Shown here piece by piece: positions 43,192-54,400 of a DNA stretch of 64,000 bases. The translations under genes were made by a program, and so were the position numbers. Each line of letters opens with the position of its first letter. Within the stretch, counting starts at the first letter, position 1. The stretch is from the NCBI RefSeq assembly GCF_031157255.1, contig NZ_JAVIFX010000011.1, positions 124,001 through 188,000 on the forward strand, in the 5' to 3' direction. The notes beneath the pieces were generated by a model. The model saw only the letters and a program-made list of their open reading frames with translations. It searched no databases and had not been told where the DNA came from. Origin of the DNA: Bradyrhizobium sp. LHD-71. Lineage in GTDB: Bacteria; Pseudomonadota; Alphaproteobacteria; Rhizobiales; Xanthobacteraceae.

Positions 43192-43531
43192 GCAGGCCGA
43201 CGGCGATACCGCACAGAACGACGTTGTAGAGAACGATGCCGGCGCCCGCGGCAACAAGTCCCGCCGTCAGGGTGACGATCGACGGCCGCATCATATGCAG
43301 CACGGCGATGATGATGGCCGCACCGCCGAACACGGAGTGGCGGAACAGCCAGGTTGCCGTCTGCCTGGTTTTGCACAGCCAGGTCTGCAATCCGGCGTCG
43401 CAGGCGAGCGCCACTTGTGAATTCTCGATGGCGAAATAGCGCAGGTAGATCGCGTAGCCGACGGTCAGAAAACCGACCACCAGCAGCCACTGGACCTGCA
43501 GCGCGCTGAGGCGAAAGGGATGCTTCTTCAT
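43151..43531 (-). CDS. Conserved four-helix membrane protein
   Basis: A 126-residue protein starting at ATG 43531, with predicted helices near residues 12-30, 58-77, 80-100 and 103-120. Two cysteines flank a polar loop (ACDAGLQTWLCKTRQ). Longer in-frame upstream sequence is Arg-rich and not protein-like, so the shorter start is chosen. The 3' end overlaps the ndvC-like gene tail to tail by 41 bp. No function is recognised; it may be part of the glucan locus. Confidence 0.68.
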   Translation of the reverse strand: MKKHPFRLSALQVQWLLVVGFLTVGYAIYLRYFAIENSQVALACDAGLQTWLCKTRQTATWLFRHSVFGGAAIIIAVLHMMRPSIVTLTAGLVAAGAGIVLYNVVLCGIAVGLLILGFARPAPATS

Positions 43532-43593
43532 GCGGCGACTATGGTTCGTGCGCGCGGCCGATTCAAGGCCAAGCGCCCTGTGAGCGGACCGCT

Positions 43594-44610
43594 TCAGCGG
43601 AAGCCAAGCATCGTTGCGAATGACGAGGTTGTTGTGGCCGGTTTCGCAGGTGCGGCCTCGGGCTGCACGGCGCGTGTGGTCTTGCGCTGCTTCTGCGGGC
43701 GGGAGGGGGCGGGTTTCTCGTCCGGCTCGGCCGCAAGCCGTTGGCCGTCGAACGACGTCGTCGTGCAATCGCGGCTTGCGTTGCTCAGCGCGGTGCAGAT
43801 GCGCGCCGCAGCCGCCGCATCCTTGATCGGCCCCGCGATCAGGTGCAGTTGCAGGCCCAGTCCGTTTTTCCGCTCGCGCACCCCTATCAGCGGCCGCAAG
43901 CCTTCGAGCTGCGCCTTGTGCGCCTTGATGAGCCCGCGCCACAGCGCACGGAGACCGCCGACGGAGCTGGCCGTTCCCAGGTCCAATCCAAAATCAGCAA
44001 AGGCGACAGGCGATTCCTCGACAGCAGACGCATTTGCGTCACCGGCCGCGAGCGCTTCTGGCCTAGGCTCATGCGCCGCAGGCGCGTCGGCGACCGACGG
44101 CGGCGACGTTGACGCCTGTTCCATCGAAGGCATGGCAGGAGCAAAAACAACTGTCGCAGGTACGGGCGCGATGATCGGCGCGATTGCAGCGTCCGGCCAC
44201 GGAATTGCGGGTTTCTCGTCGGCCTTCTTGATCGAACCCGTCACGACATCGAGACCTTGCTCGATCGCGGACAGACGGGTGAACAAGCGATCGCGATCGC
44301 TGTTCAAGGTCTCGATCGCCGCCGTCAGCCGCAGCGCTTCGAGCTCCATCTGCCGCAGGGTTGTTTCGACCTGTTTCGCCCGGCCGGCGGATTCGTCCGC
44401 GGCGACCTGGGCGCGCTGCACATAAGCCGGAAGTTCTCTGGCAAGGATGCCAAGGGTGACGGCCCCGACCGCTGCAAAACCCCAGAGTCCGAGGCGCCAC
44501 CATGCTCGGCGATCGAGGTCGTCCTCCTCGGCGACGATACCGCCGAGCCAACCGTCGGAATCGTCGGTTCCGAGGTCGTCCGACAGCGAATCGGATTTCC
44601 TTGCGGTCAC
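43594..44610 (-). CDS. Membrane-anchored protein with coiled coil and SPOR-like C-terminus
   Basis: A 338-residue protein. Residues 1-38 are acidic and cytosolic, followed by one transmembrane helix (about 41-58) and a coiled coil (about 70-125). A Pro/Ala-rich linker leads to a C-terminal domain (LGLQLHLIAGPIKDAAAAARICTAL) that resembles SPOR domains, which bind glycan strands at division sites. The tail is Lys/Pro-rich. It is divergent from glmU (161 bp apart). A peptidoglycan or division role is inferred; no direct evidence. Confidence 0.7.
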   Translation of the reverse strand: MTARKSDSLSDDLGTDDSDGWLGGIVAEEDDLDRRAWWRLGLWGFAAVGAVTLGILARELPAYVQRAQVAADESAGRAKQVETTLRQMELEALRLTAAIETLNSDRDRLFTRLSAIEQGLDVVTGSIKKADEKPAIPWPDAAIAPIIAPVPATVVFAPAMPSMEQASTSPPSVADAPAAHEPRPEALAAGDANASAVEESPVAFADFGLDLGTASSVGGLRALWRGLIKAHKAQLEGLRPLIGVRERKNGLGLQLHLIAGPIKDAAAAARICTALSNASRDCTTTSFDGQRLAAEPDEKPAPSRPQKQRKTTRAVQPEAAPAKPATTTSSFATMLGFR

Positions 44611-44771
44611 TTCCCTGGCCGCCCCGCCATGTCACGAATCAATTTGTAAAGCCTAACAGGAACGAGCGCGGCCCGCTTCCGGCCGGAACGCCGCAAAAGC
44701 CTTTGTTCCGAGGAAAGGCTCGGCTAAGACGGCCCTGAAAAGCCTGACGTTTCTCGGCTCGAAGGGATCGA

Positions 44772-46133
44772 ATGACGGAACGGACCTGCCTGACCGTGGT
44801 GCTTGCCGCCGGCGAGGGAACGCGGATGCGCTCATCGTTGCCGAAGGTGCTGCATCCGGTTGCCGGGGTCAGCATGCTTGCGCAGGTGCTCGCTGCCGCC
44901 CCGCACGGGGCGGGGCAGCGGCTCGCGGTCGTGATCGGTCCCGGTCGCGATGACGTGGCGGCTGAGGTCAGGCAGGCGCGCGCGGACGCTGCGATCTGCG
45001 TCCAGCGCGATCGGCTTGGGACCGCGCACGCGCTGCTCACTGCCGCCGATGAGATCGGCCGTGGCGCCGATGATCTGATCGTCGTTTTCGGCGACACGCC
45101 GCTGATCTCGTCGACGACGCTGACGCGTCTGCGCGAACCGCTGGCACAGGGGGCGGCCGTCGTCGTGCTTGGATTTCGCGCCGTCAATCCGACCGGCTAC
45201 GGACGACTGCTCGCGGAAGGCGATCGGCTGATCGCCATTCGCGAACATGCCGATGCCAGTGAGCAGGAACGCGCGATCGCGTTGTGCAATGGTGGCGCGA
45301 TGGCAATCGACGGCCGCCTCGCGCTGCAACTGCTTCAGAAGATCGGCAACGCCAACGCCAAGGGTGAGTACTACCTCACCGACATCATCGAGATCGCCAA
45401 CCAGAGCGGCATGAAAGCATCCTTCATCGAAACCACGGAGGACGAAGTGCGTGGCATCAACACCAAAGCGCAACTCGCCGAAGCCGAAGCGGTGATGCAG
45501 CAGCGGCTGCGCCAAGCCGCCATGGAGGCGGGCGTGACGCTGATAGCGCCGGAGACCGTCTATCTCGCCGCCGACACGAAGTTCGGCAAGGACGTTGTGG
45601 TCGAGCCGTTCGTCGTGTTCGGGCCCGGCGTGGAAGTCGACGATGGCGCCGTCGTGCACTCGTTCACGCACGTGGTCCAGGCGAAGATCGGCAAGAAGGC
45701 GTCGGTCGGTCCGTATGCGCGGCTGCGGCCGGGCACGGTGCTCGGGGAAGGGGCGAAAATCGGCAACTTCGTCGAGACGAAAGCGGCGGCGATCGACGCC
45801 GGCGCGAAGGTCAACCATCTGACGTATATCGGTGACGCGCATATCGGCGCGAACGCGAACATCGGCGCGGGCACGATCACCTGCAATTATGACGGCTTCG
45901 ACAAATATCGCACCGAGATCGGCGAGGGCGCCTTCATCGGCTCGAACTCTGCGCTGGTCGCGCCGGTGACGATCGGAGCCGGCGGTTATGTCGGCTCGGG
46001 CTCTGTCGTAACGACGGATGTGCCGGCCGATGCGCTGCGCATCGAGCGTGCCGATCAGACGACGAAAGATGGCTGGGCCAAGCGCTTTCGCGAAACGAAG
46101 ATGCGCGAAAAGGCGGCAAGAGGCTCGAAATAG
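44772..46133 (+). CDS. glmU: Bifunctional UDP-GlcNAc pyrophosphorylase / GlcN-1-P acetyltransferase
   Basis: A 453-residue cytosolic enzyme with two activities in UDP-GlcNAc synthesis. The N-terminal uridylyltransferase has the [19 protein letters not shown] signature (12-30). The C-terminal left-handed beta-helix acetyltransferase contains [12 protein letters not shown] and [11 protein letters not shown]. Length is normal. It precedes glmS by 125 bp on the same strand, and the two supply precursors for peptidoglycan and lipid A. Confidence 0.97.
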   Translation: MTERTCLTVVLAAGEGTRMRSSLPKVLHPVAGVSMLAQVLAAAPHGAGQRLAVVIGPGRDDVAAEVRQARADAAICVQRDRLGTAHALLTAADEIGRGADDLIVVFGDTPLISSTTLTRLREPLAQGAAVVVLGFRAVNPTGYGRLLAEGDRLIAIREHADASEQERAIALCNGGAMAIDGRLALQLLQKIGNANAKGEYYLTDIIEIANQSGMKASFIETTEDEVRGINTKAQLAEAEAVMQQRLRQAAMEAGVTLIAPETVYLAADTKFGKDVVVEPFVVFGPGVEVDDGAVVHSFTHVVQAKIGKKASVGPYARLRPGTVLGEGAKIGNFVETKAAAIDAGAKVNHLTYIGDAHIGANANIGAGTITCNYDGFDKYRTEIGEGAFIGSNSALVAPVTIGAGGYVGSGSVVTTDVPADALRIERADQTTKDGWAKRFRETKMREKAARGSK

Positions 46134-46258
46134 TTGAAGCAAACCTTAACCGTGCCGCAACAACCGCGTCGCAATCGGCAATAAATTTTGAGTAACGCCG
46201 CCTTAAGTTGAACAGCTAAGAGTAGCCCTTACATTCGACGCTTAAGGACGCTGACCGC

Positions 46259-48085
46259 ATGTGCGGAATTATTGGAATTTTGGGACACGGACCAGTCGCG
46301 GAGCAGCTCGTCGACTCGCTCAAGCGGTTGGAATATCGCGGCTACGATTCAGCCGGCGTGGCGACGCTCGAAGGCGGTCGGCTCGTGCGGCGCCGCGCCG
46401 AAGGCAAGCTGAAGAACCTGGAAACACGTTTGCAGCGCGAGCCGCTGAAGGGGCACAGCGGCATTGGTCACACGCGCTGGGCGACGCATGGAAAGCCGAC
46501 CGAACACAATGCGCATCCGCACGCGACGGAGCGTGTCGCGGTCGTTCACAACGGCATCATCGAAAACTTCCGCGAACTGCGCGAGGAACTGGAAAAAGCC
46601 GGCGCAAAGTTCGTCACCGAGACCGACACCGAGACGGTGCTTCAGCTCGTCGACAGCTATCTCGCGAAGGGGCTGACGCCGGTCGACGCCGTCAAGGCGG
46701 CGTTGCCGAAGCTGCGCGGCGCGTTTGCGCTCGGCTTCATGTTCGCCGGCGAGGACAATCTCATCATCGGGGCGCGCAAGGGACCGCCGCTTGCGATCGG
46801 CTATGGCGACAAGGAAATGTATCTCGGCTCGGACGCGATTGCGCTGAGCCCGTTCACCGACAGGGTGAGCTATCTCGAAGATGGCGACTGGGTGGTGATG
46901 TCGCGCGAGGGCGCGACCATCCGCGACGAGCACGGCACCGTCGTGCAGCGCCCGATCATCAAGTCCGCCGCATCGAGCTTCCTGATCGACAAGGCGAACT
47001 ATCGCCACTTCATGGCCAAGGAAATTCACGAGCAGCCGGAGGTGGTGGGCCATACGCTGGCGCGCTACTTCGACATGGCCACCGAGAAAGTGGCGCTGCC
47101 CGAGAGACTGCCATTCGACTTCGCCAAGCTCGACCGCATCTCCATCTCTGCCTGCGGCACCGCCTGCATCGCCGGGCAGATCGCAAAATACTGGTTCGAG
47201 CGGTTGGCGCGCCTTCCGGTCGACGTCGACATCGCCTCGGAGTTTCGCTACCGCGAAGCGCCGCTGCGCAAACAGGATCTGGCGATCTTTATCTCGCAAT
47301 CGGGCGAGACCGCCGACACGCTTGCCGCGCTGCGTTACGCCAAGGAGCAGGGCCAGTATGTCCTGTCGATCGTCAACGTACCGAGTTCGACTATCGCGCG
47401 TGAGAGTGACGTGGTGATGCCGACGCTGGCGGGACCGGAGGTTGGCGTCGCCTCGACCAAGGCGTTCACGTGTCAATTGACAGTGCTGGCTGCGCTGGCA
47501 ATTGCGGCGGGCCGGGCCCGCGGCGTGCTGTCGGAGGCGGACGAAACAGCTCTCGCGCATGCGCTGGTTGAGGTGCCGCGCCTGATGGTGGCGACGCTGG
47601 CGCTGGAAGCCCAGATCGAGCATCTCGCCCGTGATATCTCCAAGCGTTCCGATGTGCTCTATCTCGGCCGTGGCACCAGCTATCCGCTCGCCATGGAAGG
47701 CGCGCTGAAGCTGAAGGAAATCTCCTACATCCACGCGGAAGGATATGCCGCAGGCGAGTTGAAGCACGGGCCGATCGCGCTGATCGACGAAAAGATGCCG
47801 GTGGTCGTGATTGCTCCGTTCGACCGGATCTTCGAGAAGACCGTCTCGAATATGCAGGAGGTGGCAGCGCGCGGCGGCCGGATCATCCTGATCACCGATC
47901 CGAAGGGAGCCGCCCATGCCACGGTGGATTCGCTGGAAACCATCATCCTGCCGGAGATGCCGGCAACCGTGACGCCGCTGGTTTACGCCCTGCCGGTGCA
48001 GCTGCTAGCCTATCACACAGCTGTCATCATGGGCACGGACGTGGATCAGCCGCGGAACCTTGCGAAGTCGGTAACCGTCGAATAA
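46259..48085 (+). CDS. glmS: Glucosamine-6-phosphate synthase (isomerising, glutamine-hydrolysing)
   Basis: A 608-residue enzyme making glucosamine-6-phosphate from fructose-6-phosphate and glutamine. The Cys2 nucleophile (MCGIIGILGHG) follows the initiator Met, and a class-II glutaminase domain covers residues 2-230. Two SIS domains follow (SQSGETADTLAALR and the catalytic-loop segment YIHAEGYAAGELKHGPIALID). Length is typical. The glmU gene is immediately upstream; there is no sign of the glmS ribozyme, as expected outside Gram-positives. Confidence 0.97.
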   Translation: MCGIIGILGHGPVAEQLVDSLKRLEYRGYDSAGVATLEGGRLVRRRAEGKLKNLETRLQREPLKGHSGIGHTRWATHGKPTEHNAHPHATERVAVVHNGIIENFRELREELEKAGAKFVTETDTETVLQLVDSYLAKGLTPVDAVKAALPKLRGAFALGFMFAGEDNLIIGARKGPPLAIGYGDKEMYLGSDAIALSPFTDRVSYLEDGDWVVMSREGATIRDEHGTVVQRPIIKSAASSFLIDKANYRHFMAKEIHEQPEVVGHTLARYFDMATEKVALPERLPFDFAKLDRISISACGTACIAGQIAKYWFERLARLPVDVDIASEFRYREAPLRKQDLAIFISQSGETADTLAALRYAKEQGQYVLSIVNVPSSTIARESDVVMPTLAGPEVGVASTKAFTCQLTVLAALAIAAGRARGVLSEADETALAHALVEVPRLMVATLALEAQIEHLARDISKRSDVLYLGRGTSYPLAMEGALKLKEISYIHAEGYAAGELKHGPIALIDEKMPVVVIAPFDRIFEKTVSNMQEVAARGGRIILITDPKGAAHATVDSLETIILPEMPATVTPLVYALPVQLLAYHTAVIMGTDVDQPRNLAKSVTVE

Positions 48086-48190
48086 CCAAGCGCGAAGGCA
48101 CGCACCTCGCAAATTCGGCGGGGTTTCTGCTAGAACGGCCGCGAGGGGTGCGGTTAAGGGAACGCCCGATTTTGCCGCGATGATAGTTGG

Positions 48191-48952
48191 ATGAGCATGG
48201 ATACTGACGCGCCACCGCCGGAGCAGGTGGAGGAGGCGCCCAAGCACGGTCTCGCGGCCCGGCTGCGAACCTATTTTCTGACTGGCCTGGTCGTTGCGGG
48301 ACCCGTGCTGATCACGATCTATCTGACCTGGTCGTTCGTGACCTGGGTTGATGATCTTGTGCGGCCACTGATGCCCGCGCTGTACCGGCCGGAAAACTAT
48401 CTGCCGTTCAGGGTTCCAGGCTCGGGCCTGATCGTCGCCATCGTCGGTTTGACGCTTTTGGGGTTCCTGACGGCGAACCTTGCCGGCCGTACGGTCGTCG
48501 AGCTCGGCGAGATGGTGCTCAATCGCATGCCGATCGTGCGTGCGATCTATCGCAGTCTCAAGCAGGTCTTCGAGACGCTGTTCTCGGGCAAGGGCTCGAG
48601 CTTCCGGCGCGTCGGCCTGGTGGAATTTCCAGCGCCCGGCATGTGGTCGATCGTGCTGATCTCGCAGCCGCCCAACAGCGAGGTTTCTGCGAGCTTGCCT
48701 GGCAAGGAGGACCATATCTCGGTGTTTCTGCCATGTGCGCCGAACCCGACCACCGGCTTCTTCTTCTACGTACCGAAGAGCGGCGTGATCGAGATCGACA
48801 TGACCACCGAGCAGGCGGCGACGCTGATCATGTCGGCCGGCGTGGTGCAGCCAGGCACCGATCCGAAGAAGAGCATCGTCGCGCTCGCCGAGCTCGCGAA
48901 TGCGGCAAAGGCCGCACAGTCGAACGCGCCGAAAAAGGCCGACGTGCCGTAG
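48191..48952 (+). CDS. DUF502 family membrane protein
   Basis: A 253-residue protein with two predicted transmembrane helices (about residues 28-50 and 75-98). The cytosolic half has the DUF502 features: MVLNRMPIVRAIYRSLKQVFET, GFFFYVPKSGVIEIDMTTEQAATLIMSAG. Function is unknown. The start ATG at 48191 is followed by a second ATG at residue 3. It is convergent with recG (15 bp apart). Confidence 0.88.
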   Translation: MSMDTDAPPPEQVEEAPKHGLAARLRTYFLTGLVVAGPVLITIYLTWSFVTWVDDLVRPLMPALYRPENYLPFRVPGSGLIVAIVGLTLLGFLTANLAGRTVVELGEMVLNRMPIVRAIYRSLKQVFETLFSGKGSSFRRVGLVEFPAPGMWSIVLISQPPNSEVSASLPGKEDHISVFLPCAPNPTTGFFFYVPKSGVIEIDMTTEQAATLIMSAGVVQPGTDPKKSIVALAELANAAKAAQSNAPKKADVP

Positions 48953-48967
48953 GGTGGCGCGCCGTCT

Positions 48968-51067
48968 TCATCCGGCGCCCAACAGCGGTATCGCTTCATC
49001 GCGTTCGAACAGATAGAGCAGCATCCGCAGCGCCTGACCGCGTTCGCCTTCCAGCTTCGGATTTTCGCGCATGATGCTGGCGGCTTCCTCGCGCGCCTGC
49101 GCGATCAGTTGTGCATGCACGACGGGCTGCGCGATACGGTAGCCGGGGAGGCCGCTCTGTCGCGTGCCCAGCACATCGCCTTCGCCGCGCAACTTCAGGT
49201 CTTCCTCGGCGATCCTGAATCCGTCGGTGGTCTCGCGGATGACCTTCAGGCGGGCTTTCGACATCTCGCCGAGCGGCTCCTTGTACAGCAGGATGCAGGT
49301 CGAAGCCTCGCGGCCGCGCCCGATCCGTCCGCGTAACTGATGCAGCTGCGCCAGCCCGAAACGTTCGGCGTTCTCGATCACCATGATCGTCGCATCCGGT
49401 ACGTCCACGCCCACCTCGACCACGGTGGTCGCCACCAGCACACTGATGTCGTGCGCAGCGAAGCGCGCCATGACGCGGTCCTTTTCCGGTCCTTTCATCC
49501 TTCCATGGACGAGACCCACGCGCTCGCCGAAGCGTTGCTGCAGCACCTTAAAACGCTGCTCTGCGTCGGTGAGGTCGACCTCCTCGGATTCCTCGACCAG
49601 CGGGCAGATCCAGTAGACCAGCTTGCCGGCGTCGACCGCCCGGCCGACCGCATCGATCATTTCCTCGAGGCGATCCATCGGCACCGCACGGGTGTCGATC
49701 GGCTGCCGGCCGGCAGGCTTTTCGCGCAGCTCGGAAATATCCATGTCGCCGAAAAAGGTGAGCACCAGCGTGCGCGGGATCGGCGTTGCGCTGAGCACCA
49801 GCATATCGACGGCGTCGCCCTTGTCGGTCAGCGCCAGCCGTTCGCGCACGCCGAACCGGTGCTGCTCGTCGACGATCGCGAGCGCCAGTGACTTGTAGAC
49901 CACATCATCTTGGATGATGGCGTGGGTACCCACCAGAAGATCGATGTCGCCCGCGGCGAGACGTGCGAGGATCTCCTTTCGCTCCTTGCCCTTCTCGCGC
50001 CCCGTCAGGATTGCGACACGCATGCCGGCGCGCTCGGCGAGCGGGGCGATGGTCTTCAGGTGCTGGCGGGCGAGAATTTCGGTCGGCGCCATCAGCGCCG
50101 ATTGCTTGCCGGTCTCGGCCACCGCCGCCGCCGCTAGCAGGGCGACGACCGTCTTGCCCGAACCGACGTCGCCCTGCAGCAGCCGCAGCATGCGCAAGGG
50201 CTGACCAAGGTCGCTGGCGATGGCAGCTGCGGCTTCCTGCTGCGAAGCCGTCAGCGCGTACGGCAACGCGTCGATGACCTTTCGGCGCAGGTGACCATCG
50301 CCGGCGTTGCGCACGCCTGCAGGCCGGCGAAGCTGCGCCCGCACCACGGCGAGCGCGAGCTGGCCCGCCAGCAGCTCGTCATAGGCGAGGCGCCGCCAGA
50401 ACGGGTGATCGGGAAGAATATCGTCGGGTTGTTCCGGGAGGTGAATGCGCGTCAGCGCTTCGGTGAAGGAGGGAAGCTTCGCCCGCCGGATCACGTCCGG
50501 GCCGAGCCACTCGGGCAGCTGCGGAATTTTCGGCAACGCCATCGCAATGGCGCGGCGGAGCGCGCCGAGCATCAGTCCCTTGGTCAGGGGGTACACCGGC
50601 TCGATCGACGGCATCTTCGCAAGGCCCGCCTCGTCCACCACGCGATCGGGGTGCACGATCTGCAGTATTCCATCGAACATCTGCACCGTACCCGACACGT
50701 ACCGCTTGCTGCCGACCGGCATCAGCTTTTCCAGGTACGATCGATCGCCGCGGAAGTAGGTCAGCACCACGTCGCCGGTCTCGTCGCTGGCATAGACGAG
50801 ATAGGGCGCGCGCGCGTTGCGCGCCGGCGACGGGCGATGCCGGTCGATGGTGACGTCGAGCGTCACCACGGTTCCGGCCGCCGCGTCGCGAAGCTTCGGA
50901 CGCGCGCGGCGGTCGATCACGCTGGCGGGCATGTGAAGCAGCAGGTCTATGAGCCGCGGCGTCTCCGACCGGTCGAGCAGGTACCGGAGCAACGTGTCCT
51001 GTTTTGGTCCGACGCCGGAAAGGCTCGTGACCGGCGTGAAGAGGGGATTGAGCAAAGTAGGGCGCAT
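48968..51067 (-). CDS. recG: ATP-dependent DNA helicase RecG
   Basis: A 699-residue branch-migration helicase that reverses stalled forks. An N-terminal wedge/OB region is followed by a superfamily 2 motor: Walker A GDVGSGKTVVALL, DEQH box (VDEQHRFGVRERL), and the motif VVEVGVDVPDAT. The ATG at 51067 gives MRPTLLNPLF and the normal length; in-frame sequence up to 51172 is rejected as unlike any RecG. It is divergent from sdhE-mfd (89 bp). Confidence 0.95.
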   Translation of the reverse strand: MRPTLLNPLFTPVTSLSGVGPKQDTLLRYLLDRSETPRLIDLLLHMPASVIDRRARPKLRDAAAGTVVTLDVTIDRHRPSPARNARAPYLVYASDETGDVVLTYFRGDRSYLEKLMPVGSKRYVSGTVQMFDGILQIVHPDRVVDEAGLAKMPSIEPVYPLTKGLMLGALRRAIAMALPKIPQLPEWLGPDVIRRAKLPSFTEALTRIHLPEQPDDILPDHPFWRRLAYDELLAGQLALAVVRAQLRRPAGVRNAGDGHLRRKVIDALPYALTASQQEAAAAIASDLGQPLRMLRLLQGDVGSGKTVVALLAAAAVAETGKQSALMAPTEILARQHLKTIAPLAERAGMRVAILTGREKGKERKEILARLAAGDIDLLVGTHAIIQDDVVYKSLALAIVDEQHRFGVRERLALTDKGDAVDMLVLSATPIPRTLVLTFFGDMDISELREKPAGRQPIDTRAVPMDRLEEMIDAVGRAVDAGKLVYWICPLVEESEEVDLTDAEQRFKVLQQRFGERVGLVHGRMKGPEKDRVMARFAAHDISVLVATTVVEVGVDVPDATIMVIENAERFGLAQLHQLRGRIGRGREASTCILLYKEPLGEMSKARLKVIRETTDGFRIAEEDLKLRGEGDVLGTRQSGLPGYRIAQPVVHAQLIAQAREEAASIMRENPKLEGERGQALRMLLYLFERDEAIPLLGAG

Positions 51068-51156
51068 CGGAGGCTGACAATAGCGCTCGCGGGCGCTATA
51101 TGACAGCCGCCCGGCACGTCCGGGCTTTTGGCGTTGTGGATTGGTCCGGATTTGAC

Positions 51157-51447
51157 ATGACAGGAACGACAAGATCGAGCGACGGGCTCGACGATCGGCG
51201 GAAGAGGCTTCTGTTCCGCTGCTGGCACCGCGGCACCCGCGAGATGGATTTGATCGTCGGCCGTTTTGCCGATGCGCATCTGGCCGACCTGTCGGACGCG
51301 GAGCTCAGCCAGCTCGAGCAATTGATCGAACTGCCGGATCCGGATCTCTACGCCGCGCTGACTGGCGCTCGCGCCATTCCGCCCGCCTTGGCCGGCAGCG
51401 TATTCGAGCGGATGCGGACATTTCGCGTCTGGGAAGCGGGCAGATGA
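51157..51447 (+). CDS. sdhE: Succinate dehydrogenase assembly factor SdhE
   Basis: A 96-residue protein needed for covalent FAD attachment to SdhA. The conserved RGxxE motif is HRGTREMD; its Arg and Glu are required in homologues. The fold signature RRKRLLFRCWHRGTREMDLI is intact. The ATG at 51157 is preferred to in-frame codons upstream. The stop overlaps the mfd start (ATGA at 51444), so the two are translationally coupled. Confidence 0.93.
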   Translation: MTGTTRSSDGLDDRRKRLLFRCWHRGTREMDLIVGRFADAHLADLSDAELSQLEQLIELPDPDLYAALTGARAIPPALAGSVFERMRTFRVWEAGR

Positions 51448-54400
51448 GCGGTCCGCGTCAAGTGAAATCCCCGGCCGATCTGTTGCGGTCGGGTCACGCC
51501 CTGACAGTTTCAAATGTCGCCGACGGAGCCGAAGGGCTGATCCTCGCCGATCTTGCGCGTGCCATTGCGGCGCGGCGCAAAGGCGAGCCCGTCAGTCTCG
51601 CCGTCGTCTGTCGCGATGGGCCGCGCATGGCCGAACTCGTGCGGGCGCTGGAGTTCTTCGCGCCCGAGCTCGAGTTGCTGCAGTTTCCGGCCTGGGACTG
51701 CCAGCCTTACGATCGTGTCTCACCGCATGGCGGCATTCTTGCGCAACGGCTGACGACGCTGGCGCGGCTGTCGCGCCTGAAGGGCAGTGAAAAGCCGCTG
51801 ATGGTGCTGACAACCGTCAACGCGATCACCCAGCGCGTGCCGACGCGCCAGACGATGGCGGCTCAGGCGTTGTCGATCGCGCCCGGCCATGTGATCGGCA
51901 TGGACGGGGTCGTCGGCTGGCTCGAGCACAATGGCTACCAGCGCGCCTCGACCGTGCGTGAGAGCGGCGAGTACGCGATACGCGGCGGCATTCTCGACCT
52001 GTTTCCGGCCGGCCTCGATCAGCCGGTCCGACTCGATTTTTTCGGCGACACGCTGGAGTCGATCCGCACCTTCGATGCCGAATCCCAGCGCACGCTTTTG
52101 GACATGCGCGCCCTCGACCTGATGCCGGTGTCCGAGTTTCAGCTGGTCACTGAAACCATCCGTCGCTTTCGCATGGGCTACGTCGCAGCCTTCGGCGCGC
52201 CGGAGCGCGACGACCCGCTGTACGAGGCGGTCAGCGAAGGCCGTCGCCATCCGGGCATGGAGCACTGGCTGCCGCTGTTCCACGAACGGATGGAAACATT
52301 GTTCGACTACCTCGGCGAGGCGCCGATCGCGGTCGAATACCAGAGCGAGGACGTCGCCAGGGAGCGCTTTAAGCAGATCGAAGACTATTATGAGGCTCGG
52401 CGCGAGGCGATGTCGCAGCCGGGAGGCGGCGCGCCTTACAAGCCGCTGCCGCCGGACAAGCTTTATCTGACCGAAAAGGAGTGGTCGAAGCGCCTTGGCG
52501 AAGCGGCGTTGGCGCGACTCACGCCCTTCGCCGTTCCAGAAGGCGATACGGGCGCTATCGATGCCGGCGCGCGACAGGGGCGAAATTTCGCACCGGAGCG
52601 AAGCGACACGTCGGTCAACGTCTTCGAGGCCGTGGTTGCGCATATCCAGGCTTTGCAGGCGCAGCGCAAGAAGGTGACCGTTGCGCTCTGGGGCGAGGGG
52701 TCGCGCGAGCGCATGGCGCACGTCCTGAAGGACCATAAGCTGCACAACACGGTGAACGTCAATGCCTGGCGCACGGTGCTGGCGACGCCACGCAACGAGG
52801 TGACGCTTGCGGTCGTCGGCATGGAAGCCGGCTTCGAGACCGACGACGTCGCCATCATCACCGAGCAGGACATTCTTGGTGACCGGCTGGTGCGTCCGCG
52901 CCGCGCCGGCCGCAAGGTCGAGAACTTCATTTCGGAGGTGACGAGCCTTTCGACCGGCGATCTCGTCGTGCATGTGGATCACGGCATCGGCCGGTTCATT
53001 GGCCTGCAGACACTCGATGTGGCCGGCGCGCCGCATGACTGTCTCGAACTGCATTACGCGAACGAGACGAAACTGTTTCTCCCGGTGGAGAACATCGAAC
53101 TGCTGTCGCGGTTCGGCTCCGAGCAGGCGGGCGTCGAACTCGATCGGCTCGGCGGCAGCGGCTGGCAGGCGCGCAAGGCCAAGCTCAAGAAGCGCATCCA
53201 GGAGATCGCCGGTGACCTGATCAAGGTCGCTGCCGAGCGCATGCTGCACGAAGCGCCGAAACTGCCGGTGCCGGCCGGCACCTATGACGAGTTCTGCGCG
53301 CGATTTCCGTATGAGGAAACCGAGGATCAGCTCACCGCGATCGATGCGACGCTGCACGACCTCGAACTTGGCCGTCCGATGGACCGGCTGGTGTGCGGGG
53401 ACGTGGGTTTCGGCAAAACCGAGGTCGCGCTGCGCGCAGCGTTCGCGGCCGCGCTGGACGGCAAGCAGGTTGCCGTGGTCGTGCCCACCACGCTCCTGGC
53501 GCGCCAGCACACGAAGACTTTCGGGGAACGCTTCAAGGGATTTCCGGTGAACGTTGCCCAGGCCTCTCGCCTGGTCGCCGCGAAGGAGCTTACGCAGGTC
53601 AAGAAGGGGCTGGCCGACGGAACCATCGACATCGTCGTCGGCACGCATGCGCTGCTCGGCAAATCGATCCAGTTCAGGGATCTTGGCCTCTTGATCGTGG
53701 ACGAGGAGCAGCATTTCGGCGTCTCGCACAAGGAGCGGCTGAAAAAGCTGCGGTCCGAGGTGCATGTGCTGACGCTGAGCGCGACGCCGATCCCACGCAC
53801 CCTGCAGCTGGCGCTGACCGGCGTGCGGGAATTGTCGATCATCGCCTCGCCGCCGGTGGACCGGCTGGCCGTGCGCACCTTCGTCGCCCCTTTCGATACG
53901 CTGATGGTGCGCGAAGCACTGCTACGCGAGCGCTATCGCGGCGGCCAGGCGTTCTATGTCTGCCCGCGTATCGATGATCTCGCCGAGGCGAAGGATTTTC
54001 TCGACAAGCACGTGCCGGAGATGAAGGTCGCTGTGGCGCACGGCCAGATGCCGCCGGCAGCGATCGAGGACATCGTTTCTGCCTTCTATGACGGCAAGTA
54101 CGATATCCTTTTGTCAACGACGATTGTCGAATCCGGTCTCGACATTCCCAATGCCAACACGCTGATCGTTCACCGCGCCGACATGTTCGGCCTGGCGCAG
54201 CTCTATCAGCTGCGCGGCCGGGTGGGGCGTTCGAAGTTGCGCGCTTACGCACTGTTCACGTTGCCGGCGCAGCGCAAAATCACGCCGCAGGCAGAGCGAC
54301 GGCTGAAGGTGCTGCAATCGCTCGAAAACCTCGGCGCCGGTTTCCAGCTGGCCTCACACGACCTGGACATCCGCGGCTCGGGCAATCTGCTCGGCGAGGA

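Noticed and set aside
46134-46258. glmS ribozyme or riboswitch before glmS
   Set aside because: No ribozyme core or riboswitch fold was visible in the 125 bp, and the class is not expected in this group.
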